DNA from: Cyclobacteriaceae bacterium
GTDB lineage: Bacteria; Bacteroidota; Bacteroidia; Cytophagales; Cyclobacteriaceae
Direction: 5' to 3'
DNA length: 64,000 nt
NCBI GenBank assembly: GCA_020436165.1
Contig: JAGQYI010000030.1
Coordinates: 53,397 to 117,396, forward strand
Shown here: in pieces, positions 1 to 7,319 of the stretch
Numbering within the stretch: position 1 is the first letter of the stretch
How the letters are laid out: each line of letters starts with the position of its first letter
Notes under the pieces: model-generated
Seen by the model: only the letters and a program-made list of their open reading frames with translations
What the model was told of the DNA's origin: nothing
The model's database searches: none
Made by a program: the position numbers and the translations under genes

Positions 1-1428
1 TTCAATTATAGTTCTGACTATTATGATATCAGGAATATTAATGGTGTTAGAATAGTGTTTGATCAGCCAGCACCTTCCGGAAATGGATTTACGCTTTCAG
101 GTTTTGAGAAAGTTGGAAGAAATCTAAATATGGATGTTAGTAGTGTAGGAACGGTTTTAACAAGAAAATTTGTATATAATAATGCTGTTTATCAATTTAC
201 AACTTTAGGAATAAATTATCAGAGTACACCAACAGTAATTATTACTGATCCTACCGGTACAACAGCAACTGCTGAGGCAGAAATTGAGTTTGTTACTAAC
301 TCTATAACAGTAATCACCCCTGAAACAGGCCTGTCTGCATCCAGCAATTATTATATAAATATTGCATATACTGATATGAGCGATGTGGATCATAACGTGG
401 TTGGGTTTTGGGTAACGAGTAATGCTTCCGGAGAAATTACACAAACTGAAATAAATGATGGTTTTGCCGATGCCGTGTCTGGAAATGATAATGGATTTGG
501 TACAAATTGGGTGCAAATTTCTTCTCAAACAAAAGGAATGAAAGTAATTTTCCCTGGTTCTGGTAATGGAGATGGCGTTGCTTTAGTATCAATAAATGGT
601 AGGATTATGAGTTTAAAAATGACAAACAGTGGATCAGATTATACAAATCCTACCTTTACCTTCAGTGGAGGTGGTGCCACCACTCAGGCAGAACTTGAAA
701 CATTTGCATTTGGAACAGCATGGACATTTAATCTGGATAATTCTCAGGCAAGTGCTTACGGAGCACTTCCTAAGGATATTTATTTTGAATACCAATCGAT
801 AGGTACTACCTCTTTTATTTACACAACAGAAAATAGTGATGACATTCGTGAATTTATTGATGGGACACTTAACACACCACTCCAGTTGATCGGAGATAAT
901 GTACTAGCAATAAATGATTCTGGCCAAATTGTATATCAAGACCTAAGTACCAGTGTGCAATACCAAACCAATTTCTTTTCTTCAGTTGAGCCCACAGTTA
1001 TTGTGGTTGAGCCTCAATCAATACCTGCTAGCGCTACCCTTCCTTATAACTTGATAAATGAAAATGGAGGGAATATCCTTGATGGTGCAGTGTTGTCAAA
1101 TGTTACTTATGGTTCAGGCTATACATATAAATTCAGTGCTTCTATCGAACCAAGTGCAATTGGAGCTCCCGGTTCAGGGGCCATTTTGAACCTTACAGGA
1201 GGTAACTTTGGTTTAGATGGAACATACAATTGGGGAGGAGGTTATGAGATTTCAAGTGGTGGTTTAGGGTATCTTCGAGATTTGAACCAGGTAAACGGAA
1301 ATTCCGGGAATGGAAATGGATATAGAAACAGAAGCTATCCAAATACATCAGTAAATCTTAGAAAAGGTGAACTAATGATTTTTAATATTGATTATGGAAC
1401 TGGAGTAAGAAGTGTAGACTTTAATTAA
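1..1428 (+). CDS. C-terminal part of a large repetitive surface/secreted protein (5' end outside window)
   Basis: The reading frame is open from base 1, so the start lies outside the window; an internal GTG at 55 is not a credible start. At least 475 residues remain. They are rich in Gly, Ser, Thr and Asn with little Lys, as in extracellular beta-rich proteins. A loose motif of the form G-x-x-Y-x-x-P-T recurs ('GINYQSTPT', 'GSDYTNPT', 'GSGYTYKF') and is followed by Gly/Ala/Thr-rich strands, as seen in many large Bacteroidota adhesin-like proteins. The end is Gly/Asn-rich, and I see no clear type IX sorting domain. An intrinsic terminator follows. The family is not recognised and the function is unknown. 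Confidence 0.7.
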   Translation, partial: FNYSSDYYDIRNINGVRIVFDQPAPSGNGFTLSGFEKVGRNLNMDVSSVGTVLTRKFVYNNAVYQFTTLGINYQSTPTVIITDPTGTTATAEAEIEFVTNSITVITPETGLSASSNYYINIAYTDMSDVDHNVVGFWVTSNASGEITQTEINDGFADAVSGNDNGFGTNWVQISSQTKGMKVIFPGSGNGDGVALVSINGRIMSLKMTNSGSDYTNPTFTFSGGGATTQAELETFAFGTAWTFNLDNSQASAYGALPKDIYFEYQSIGTTSFIYTTENSDDIREFIDGTLNTPLQLIGDNVLAINDSGQIVYQDLSTSVQYQTNFFSSVEPTVIVVEPQSIPASATLPYNLINENGGNILDGAVLSNVTYGSGYTYKFSASIEPSAIGAPGSGAILNLTGGNFGLDGTYNWGGGYEISSGGLGYLRDLNQVNGNSGNGNGYRNRSYPNTSVNLRKGELMIFNIDYGTGVRSVDFN

Positions 1429-1450
1429 AATTGTTAAACACTTGTAGGAA

Positions 1451-1480
1451 AGGCCGGTTGTAAACCGGCCTTTTTTGTTT
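1451..1480 (+). terminator. Intrinsic terminator
   Basis: A perfect 9-bp stem (AGGCCGGTT / AACCGGCCT) with a 3-base loop is followed by a T-run. It closes the surface-protein gene and insulates the pyrR promoter. Confidence 0.9.
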
Positions 1481-1538
1481 GTTAGGAAGTTATAGATTAA
1501 TAACTATTGCGAGTCATTCCTTAACCAAAATTCTTTTC

Positions 1539-1546
1539 TATCTTTG
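1539..1546 (+). promoter_or_regulatory. Putative -7 element of pyrRB
   Basis: TATCTTTG matches the Bacteroidota -7 consensus TAnnTTTG and ends 13 bases before the pyrR ATG. No TTG-type -33 box is found at the usual spacing. If this is the promoter, the leader is under about 10 nt. Confidence 0.5.
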
Positions 1547-1559
1547 TCACCAGTAAGCC

Positions 1560-2096
1560 ATGCAAAAGCGATTAATACTCAATCCCGACCTGCTTTCGAT
1601 CACCGTTAACCGCCTTTGCCATCAATTAATAGAAAATCACAACAATTTTGAGAATACCGTTTTGGTTGGTTTGCAACCAAGGGGTAAATTCCTGTTAGAC
1701 ATTATCGTTGAACATTTGCAAGACCTTGCAGGCGTTAAGGTAACTCATGGTTACCTAGACACTACGTTTTATCGTGACGATTTCAGAAGAAGGGATACCC
1801 CCGCCAAAGCACGTGAGACCAAAATCGATTTTATTGTAGAGGGCAAAAAGGTAGTGCTTATTGATGATGTGCTCTACACCGGAAGAACGGTTAGAGCAGC
1901 TATAGATGCCCTGCTTGCCTACGGAAGACCTGAGAAAGTAGAATTGCTGGTATTGATCGATAGAAGATATTCCCGTGACTTGCCTGTAGCAGCCAATTAT
2001 GTGGGAAGGAGAGTGAACACGATGGATTCACAAAAGGTGCTGGTTCAGTTAGAGCCAACAAAACAAAATAAAGTCTGGTTGATAAATGAAGAATAA
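1560..2096 (+). CDS. pyrR: PyrR, bifunctional pyr operon regulator / uracil phosphoribosyltransferase family
   Basis: This 178-residue protein has a type I phosphoribosyltransferase fold. The PRPP-binding loop is VVLIDDVLYTGRT (residues 98-110). The family segments GLQPRG (37-42) and LDTTFYRDD (66-74) are also present. PyrR converts uracil and PRPP to UMP, and in Firmicutes it also binds pyr mRNA to control attenuation. Its stop overlaps the pyrB ATG by one base (TAATG), so the two genes are translationally coupled. The upstream gap is too short for a classical PyrR attenuator, so RNA-binding regulation of this operon is doubtful; enzymatic activity is likely. Confidence 0.92.
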   Translation: MQKRLILNPDLLSITVNRLCHQLIENHNNFENTVLVGLQPRGKFLLDIIVEHLQDLAGVKVTHGYLDTTFYRDDFRRRDTPAKARETKIDFIVEGKKVVLIDDVLYTGRTVRAAIDALLAYGRPEKVELLVLIDRRYSRDLPVAANYVGRRVNTMDSQKVLVQLEPTKQNKVWLINEE

Positions 2097-3025
2097 TGAC
2101 GCAGCTTAGTCAAAAACACCTTCTTGGGATAAAAGACATAACCGAAAAGGACATTCAATTAATTTTTGACACTGCCGATACATTCAAAGAAGTTATTAAC
2201 CGTCCTATCAAGAAAGTCCCTTCTTTAAGAGACATTACCATCGCCAACATCTTCTTTGAAAATTCTACCCGAACACGTCTTTCCTTTGAACTTGCGGAGA
2301 AACGGCTTTCTGCAGATGTGATCAACTTTTCAGCCTCTTCAAGTTCGGTAAAGAAGGGGGAGACCTTGTTGGATACAGTGAACAATATTTTGTCCATGAA
2401 GGTAGACATGATTGTGATGCGCCATGCCAGCCCCGGAGCACCTCACTTTTTGTCGAACCACATAGATGCCAATATTGTAAATGCCGGTGACGGCACCCAC
2501 GAGCACCCTACACAAGCTTTGCTGGATTCTTATTCTATTCGGGAAAAACTGGGTGATGTGGCAGGTAAAAAAGTGGCTATTATTGGAGATATCCTTCATT
2601 CCCGGGTAGCAATTTCCAATATTTTTGCCTTGCAAAAACAGGGAGCTGAGGTTATGGTTTGTGGACCAAATACATTACTTCCCAAACACATAGCTTCTTT
2701 GGGAGTTAAGGTGGAGCTGGATGTACGCAAGGCACTTGAATGGTGCGATGTTGCCAACGTGCTACGCATTCAATTGGAACGAATGCAGATCAAGTATTTC
2801 CCTTCGCTTCGTGAATACTCACTCTATTATGGCATTAATCTAAAGCTGCTGGAATCGCTGAACAAAGAAATTGTGATCATGCACCCCGGCCCCATAAACC
2901 GGGGGGTAGAGTTGGCAAGCGATGTTGCTGATTCAAAACATGCCATTATTCTGGACCAGGTACAAAATGGAGTTGCCATTCGCATGGCAGTACTTTATTT
3001 ACTGGCCAGCCAACCTGGTGCCTGA
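2096..3025 (+). CDS. pyrB: Aspartate carbamoyltransferase catalytic subunit
   Basis: This cytoplasmic enzyme condenses carbamoyl phosphate with aspartate, the first committed step of pyrimidine synthesis. At 309 residues it has normal family length. The carbamoyl-phosphate loop STRTR is at residues 57-61, the SSSVKKGET loop near 81-90, HPTQALLD at 137-144, and HPGPINRGVE near the C-terminus. It overlaps pyrR by one base. No pyrI regulatory-subunit gene lies next to it. No clear terminator separates it from the CHAT gene 47 bases downstream. Confidence 0.97.
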   Translation: MTQLSQKHLLGIKDITEKDIQLIFDTADTFKEVINRPIKKVPSLRDITIANIFFENSTRTRLSFELAEKRLSADVINFSASSSSVKKGETLLDTVNNILSMKVDMIVMRHASPGAPHFLSNHIDANIVNAGDGTHEHPTQALLDSYSIREKLGDVAGKKVAIIGDILHSRVAISNIFALQKQGAEVMVCGPNTLLPKHIASLGVKVELDVRKALEWCDVANVLRIQLERMQIKYFPSLREYSLYYGINLKLLESLNKEIVIMHPGPINRGVELASDVADSKHAIILDQVQNGVAIRMAVLYLLASQPGA

Positions 3026-3072
3026 ATTCTGATTCAGCTTTTGTAACTTAGTGTTCTAAAGCAATCAAAACC

Positions 3073-5892
3073 ATGCGTACTATTTTTATACTCTTTTTGT
3101 GGTCCGTTTCTTACATTTCCTATGGTCAGATAGGGAAATTCCTGAAAGATAAAGTTTCCAGTAAAGTGCCAACCTCGCTGGTGGATAAAGGGGAAGAAAA
3201 AGGCAAGGAGCTACTTTCCAATGAGTTACTTAAAACACGTGAAAAGTTCGATACCACGAGCTTTAGTTATTCTGTTTCATTCAGCGATCAATCGGCCCAG
3301 TTCGAGGACAAGGAAAAGTTTGACGATGTAAAGAATGCGGCAAGCATTTACCTCGACAAGGAGAAAACAAAGGATGTACTGGAAGAAGCTCGTGATCACC
3401 TTGATGTTGGCGAAATGTACTACGCCTCCAATGGATTTCGCATGGCGGAGGTATCCTTTATCGCTGCTGCCGGACTTTTGGAACTCAACGGCTACCAGTC
3501 GCACCCCATGTACCCGCGAGTATTAGCCGATATGGGCATGCTCTACAATGGCATGGGGCGTTACGACCTTGCCATGGAATTTACAGAGCGGGCATTGAAA
3601 TCACGCGAAGAACAGCGTGGGAAGGAAAGTGTGGATTACGCAACTTCCTTAAATAATATGGCAGTGCTCAACAAGAACATGGGCAACTTTAACGAGGCGG
3701 AGAAAGAGTTTGCCGAAACGGCTGAGATAAACCAAAAAGTATCGGGTAAGGAATCAATGGCTTACGCCATTACCTTGAACAACCGGGGAGTATTATACCA
3801 AACGCTGGGCCGGTATGAGGAAGCTGAAAAGGACATGAAACAATGCCTCGAAATTGCGACCAGTGATAAAGATGTTAAACCAACTCAATTGGCACGTTTC
3901 CAAACCAACCTTGGTTTGTTGTATCAGCAAGAAGGCAAATACAGCGAAGCAGAGGCTATATATCAAAAGGTGCTGGATGCCATGTCTAAGAATATTCTGG
4001 TTTCCAAGCGATCGAACCCCGATTATGCACATATGCTGGAGATCAAAGCTTCGCTTTATCTGGAAACGGGCAAGGACTCAGAAGCAGAGTCCCTGTTGAA
4101 GGAGGCGGTCGATATTTATGAGCGTAAATTTGGGCCGAATTTCTCCGGATATGGCTTGGTAAAAGCCAAGTTAGGCTCACTGTACCGAAGAACCGGAAGA
4201 TTGCAGGAGGCGGAAAGCAATTTAAAAACTGCCGAAGACGTATTGTTGGGTGCATACGGTGTTCGTCACCCGCATTATGTGGAGGTGCAAACTGAGCTGG
4301 CTTTGCTCAAATGGCAGCAGAACAAAATTGCTGAGGCCAATGAGCTGTTTCAAAAGTCGCTGAATCAATCCATGGTTTTTGTGGGTAAATACTTTGCTCC
4401 CATGAGCGATGTGGAGAAAGCAGCCTTCTGGAAAACATTGCAACCTCGTTTCGAGAAATACTATGCCTTTACAGCGTATGCCGGAGAGGAAAACCCTCAA
4501 ATAGTTACCAATGCCCTTAACTACCGTCTGGCTACCAAAGCTATGCTGCTATCGAGTACCACCAGGGTAAAAAATGAGATTTTGAACAGTAAGGATGCCG
4601 AGTTGGTTAAAGCATACAACACCTGGATGGACAACAAGCGACAGTTGGCGCTTTACTACTCCATGAGCCATGAAGATCTGGCCAACCAGGAAATAAATGT
4701 GGATTCGCTGGAGCAGGCAACCAATCAGATTGAAAAGCAACTCTCAGAAAAGTCAGGGATATTCAGTGATGCCTATGGCAGCAAGGCACCGGTTCTGGCC
4801 GATGTTCAGAAAAAGCTGAAACCCGGAGAAGCAGCCGTTGAACTGGTACGTGTAGGGTACTCCATCAACAACCAGGGTAGTCAGTACATGGCCTTGATCG
4901 TGTTTCCTGATAAAGTAAAAATGGCTGTGCTGCCGAATGGCGACCAGTTGGAAGAACGCTACTTTAAGTATTACAAGAACGCTATTGGTTTGAAACGGGA
5001 GGATAATTACTCTTTCGATCAATACTGGAAACCAATTGAAACGAAACTGGCGGGTGTAAAAAAGGTATACCTTTCATCCGATGGAGTGTACAACCAGCTA
5101 AATGTAAACTCACTGAAAGATGCCACGGGCGCTTTTGTGCTTGATAAAGTGCAGTTGAACAATGTTACCAGCCTTCGCTCCTTAACGGATGCAAAAAGTC
5201 CGGCCAATACCAGCAAAAACGCTTTGTTATTGGGCAACCCTGCCTATGGTTCCAGTGCTATTGATCCGCTTCCGGGAACGGACAAGGAGGTTACAGGTAT
5301 TTCTACCATATTAAAAACAGGAGGGTACCGAACCAATTTGTATGAGGCAGGAAATGCTACGGAAAAGGTAATAAAAGAAGCGAAAAGCCCTAAGGTAATG
5401 CATATTGCCACGCATGGTTTTTTTGTAAAAGACGTGCATAACGACAATAGCCAGGTATTTAGCGTACCATTGAATAATGTAAATGAGAACGTGCTGTTGC
5501 GTTCCGGTTTGTTGCTGGCCAATGCCGGCAAAGCCGAAAGCAACATGGGAGCCGATAACGGCATTCTCACGGCCTATGAGGCTATGAACCTCGACCTTGG
5601 CAATACCGATTTAGTGGTGCTAAGCGCCTGCGAAACAGGCCTGGGGGATGTAATGGCAGGTGAGGGTGTGTATGGCCTTCAGCGCTCGTTTGAGGTGGCA
5701 GGAGCCAAGGCAGTAATTATGAGCTTGTGGAAGGTAGACGATACAGCCACCCAGCTATTAATGACCAACTTTTACAAGAACTGGATTGCCACCAAAGACA
5801 AAGTAAAATCGTTTGGCATGGCGCAGAAAGCACTGAAAGCCAAATACCCCGAACCTTATTACTGGGGTGCCTTTGTACTATTGGGCGACTAA
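3073..5892 (+). CDS. Exported TPR-CHAT domain protein (caspase/separase-like peptidase)
   Basis: This 939-residue protein begins with a signal peptide (MRTIFILFLWSVSYISYGQ). Tetratricopeptide repeats follow, roughly residues 110-430, then a helical linker and a C-terminal CHAT domain. The CHAT His-Cys dyad is visible: H781 in HIATHGFF and C853 in LSACETG, followed by the typical SLWKVDDTAT segment. CHAT is a clan CD peptidase fold related to caspases and separases. Known TPR-CHAT proteins such as Csx29 act in the cytoplasm, whereas this one should be exported. It has the same architecture as the converging gene ending at 7320. The substrate is unknown. Confidence 0.9.
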   Translation: MRTIFILFLWSVSYISYGQIGKFLKDKVSSKVPTSLVDKGEEKGKELLSNELLKTREKFDTTSFSYSVSFSDQSAQFEDKEKFDDVKNAASIYLDKEKTKDVLEEARDHLDVGEMYYASNGFRMAEVSFIAAAGLLELNGYQSHPMYPRVLADMGMLYNGMGRYDLAMEFTERALKSREEQRGKESVDYATSLNNMAVLNKNMGNFNEAEKEFAETAEINQKVSGKESMAYAITLNNRGVLYQTLGRYEEAEKDMKQCLEIATSDKDVKPTQLARFQTNLGLLYQQEGKYSEAEAIYQKVLDAMSKNILVSKRSNPDYAHMLEIKASLYLETGKDSEAESLLKEAVDIYERKFGPNFSGYGLVKAKLGSLYRRTGRLQEAESNLKTAEDVLLGAYGVRHPHYVEVQTELALLKWQQNKIAEANELFQKSLNQSMVFVGKYFAPMSDVEKAAFWKTLQPRFEKYYAFTAYAGEENPQIVTNALNYRLATKAMLLSSTTRVKNEILNSKDAELVKAYNTWMDNKRQLALYYSMSHEDLANQEINVDSLEQATNQIEKQLSEKSGIFSDAYGSKAPVLADVQKKLKPGEAAVELVRVGYSINNQGSQYMALIVFPDKVKMAVLPNGDQLEERYFKYYKNAIGLKREDNYSFDQYWKPIETKLAGVKKVYLSSDGVYNQLNVNSLKDATGAFVLDKVQLNNVTSLRSLTDAKSPANTSKNALLLGNPAYGSSAIDPLPGTDKEVTGISTILKTGGYRTNLYEAGNATEKVIKEAKSPKVMHIATHGFFVKDVHNDNSQVFSVPLNNVNENVLLRSGLLLANAGKAESNMGADNGILTAYEAMNLDLGNTDLVVLSACETGLGDVMAGEGVYGLQRSFEVAGAKAVIMSLWKVDDTATQLLMTNFYKNWIATKDKVKSFGMAQKALKAKYPEPYYWGAFVLLGD

Positions 5893-5956
5893 ACCCTTTT
5901 GGAAAGTAGAATAAATGTTTATATTAGATGGTGCTTTTAACCTAACCTTTTCAGCG

Positions 5957-5982
5957 AAGCCGGCTTTTTAGCCGGCTTTGTT
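5957..5982 (+). terminator. Intrinsic terminator
   Basis: Stem AAGCCGGC / GCCGGCTT with a 6-base loop, 64 bases after the first CHAT gene. The T-run is short and interrupted. Confidence 0.8.
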
Positions 5983-6107
5983 GGTTTAATAGGCAATGTG
6001 TTCGTGTAGGATTCTCAATTGAAGTAAATCAAATATTTAAAGTTAACAATCATATTTTAGGTAAAAGAGAAGTCATGGATTATACATGTTGTTTGCATCA
6101 AGCAGAA

Positions 6108-6851
6108 CTAGGTCCATAACTTTTGAAAATCACTTTTATAGTTTAGAATTAGTTCAGAAAATTTATGTTCATTAAATTTTTCAATCCTTTCAAGAGCCAT
6201 TATTACTTTCCTGCTTTGATCCCACGTTTTAATTAATTGAGAAATCTTGATCTTTAAATTTTTGGAATTTTCAGGAGTAAAGTGAACAGCTTTATTTCGT
6301 AGCTGGAACAGACTTTTAATTTCTGTTAAATTAATATTGTTTTCAATTACCTGATTTTTGAAAATATAAATTATACGATCCAAAATTCGTGCAGACGAAA
6401 TCTGTTTGTAACTGAAGTCATCAATAATTTTAGAATGATTTAAGTATAGAAGGTGCCGATTAATTAAAACCTCTATGAAGAATGCAAAATTTGTTATATG
6501 CCCAATAATGTAAATTGATTCTACCTGATGATTTTTATTAAACTTATGGCTTGAAGAACGAGCTAGTGTTTTAGCGGTTTGCAATGCATGATGCAGTTTG
6601 GTCACGGTTTCATTTGAAAGTACATCACCTATTTCTTTTTGCAGTAAGTCTAACGTTTCACTAGGTACAGAAGACTTTTGAAGAATCTCTTTATCAAAAT
6701 TTGTAACATCAATATCCTTAATTAATTGGGTAAATATGATAGTTGAATAATCTCCAGATAGTGCATAATTAATTGAAATGAAAGATTCTTCAAGATAAAA
6801 GGCAGCACCTTCTCCTAACTTGTGGTAAGTGTCAATATCATATTTCTTCAT
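6108..6851 (-). CDS. Hypothetical helical protein with a HEPN-like Rx4H motif
   Basis: This is a 247-residue, predominantly helical, soluble protein with no signal peptide. LRNKAVHF (R185, N186, H190) fits the R-N-x3-H form of the HEPN motif (Rx4-6H), and the preceding helices with FFIEVLINRHLLYLN resemble HEPN-family helices. HEPN domains are often RNases in toxin-antitoxin and defence systems, but many are inactive or structural. The gene is visibly more AT-rich than its neighbours and lies between two CHAT protease genes, which suggests acquisition. No nucleotidyltransferase partner (MNT) is next to it. The family assignment is tentative. Confidence 0.6.
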   Translation of the reverse strand: MKKYDIDTYHKLGEGAAFYLEESFISINYALSGDYSTIIFTQLIKDIDVTNFDKEILQKSSVPSETLDLLQKEIGDVLSNETVTKLHHALQTAKTLARSSSHKFNKNHQVESIYIIGHITNFAFFIEVLINRHLLYLNHSKIIDDFSYKQISSARILDRIIYIFKNQVIENNINLTEIKSLFQLRNKAVHFTPENSKNLKIKISQLIKTWDQSRKVIMALERIEKFNEHKFSELILNYKSDFQKLWT

Positions 6852-6920
6852 TATTTAAGCTTGAGGTCAACGGTTTATGAACAGGATTAATCGTTGTAAA
6901 TATTTATGAGTTTTGACTTG

Positions 6921-6937
6921 TATAAACTTAAGAAAAA
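6921..6937. repeat. 17-bp direct repeat, copy 1
   Basis: TATAAACTTAAGAAAAA occurs here and again, identically, at 7273-7289. Each copy lies upstream of a minus-strand gene (start 6851 or start 7253), and a TTGAC precedes each within a few bases. The two copies bracket the DUF2007 gene. It could be a duplicated promoter region or an insertion footprint. Confidence 0.6.
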
Positions 6938-6963
6938 TCAGCAAAACAAAGACCCCTCCTAGG

Positions 6964-7015
6964 AATGACGTGATAAAAGAGAAACGTCATTACCCGGCTT
7001 GACCGGGTAATCTCA
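6964..7015. repeat. REP-like palindromic element (CTTGA-loop type)
   Basis: A hairpin with arms TACCCGG / CCGGGTA (6991-6997 and 7003-7009) encloses the loop CTTGA. It is preceded by GTCAT and followed by ATCTC. To its left, AATGACGT (6964-6971) is the inverted copy of ACGTCATT (6984-6991). The same plan, with the same CTTGA loop and flanks but a different stem, occurs at 27685-27740. It sits just downstream of the DUF2007 gene. Confidence 0.7.
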
Positions 7016-7028
7016 ACATGTAAACGCT

Positions 7029-7253
7029 CTAACTATCTTGTCTTGATTTCTCAAATGCTTCAACTACCGCCCTGGCAGGTTCATAATCCGAATTTGTCAC
7101 CATAAGTTTAACTCCACCCCTTGGACTCCAGCTTCCGCCTCGGGTGCCAATTTGTACATCTTTAAGCATGGTTTCAATTCCTTCGTTCTCCAAAAGATTT
7201 TTGATCATCTGGCATTCGATCAACGTTCCGTCATATAGTTCAACCAGTTTCAT
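7029..7253 (-). CDS. DUF2007 family small protein (putative signal-transducing protein)
   Basis: This 74-residue cytoplasmic protein begins MKLVELYDGTLIECQMIKNL. It fits the DUF2007 pattern: an N-terminal beta strand, a helix carrying L-x-x-x-G-I-E, a central R-G-G stretch, and a C-terminal 'A-R-x-V-V-E-A-F' helix. The fold resembles the ferredoxin-like PII/ACT class, and the role is unknown. It lies between copies of a 17-bp direct repeat and is followed by a REP-like palindrome, so it may have been inserted between its neighbours. Confidence 0.8.
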   Translation of the reverse strand: MKLVELYDGTLIECQMIKNLLENEGIETMLKDVQIGTRGGSWSPRGGVKLMVTNSDYEPARAVVEAFEKSRQDS

Positions 7254-7272
7254 AAGCAGAATTATTGTTGAC

Positions 7273-7289
7273 TATAAACTTAAGAAAAA
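7273..7289. repeat. 17-bp direct repeat, copy 2
   Basis: Identical to 6921-6937. It lies 20 bases upstream of the DUF2007 start on the minus strand, so it could be part of that gene's promoter region. Confidence 0.6.
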
Positions 7290-7319
7290 CGGTAGATATT
7301 ATAGGACTTTAAGGGTTGA

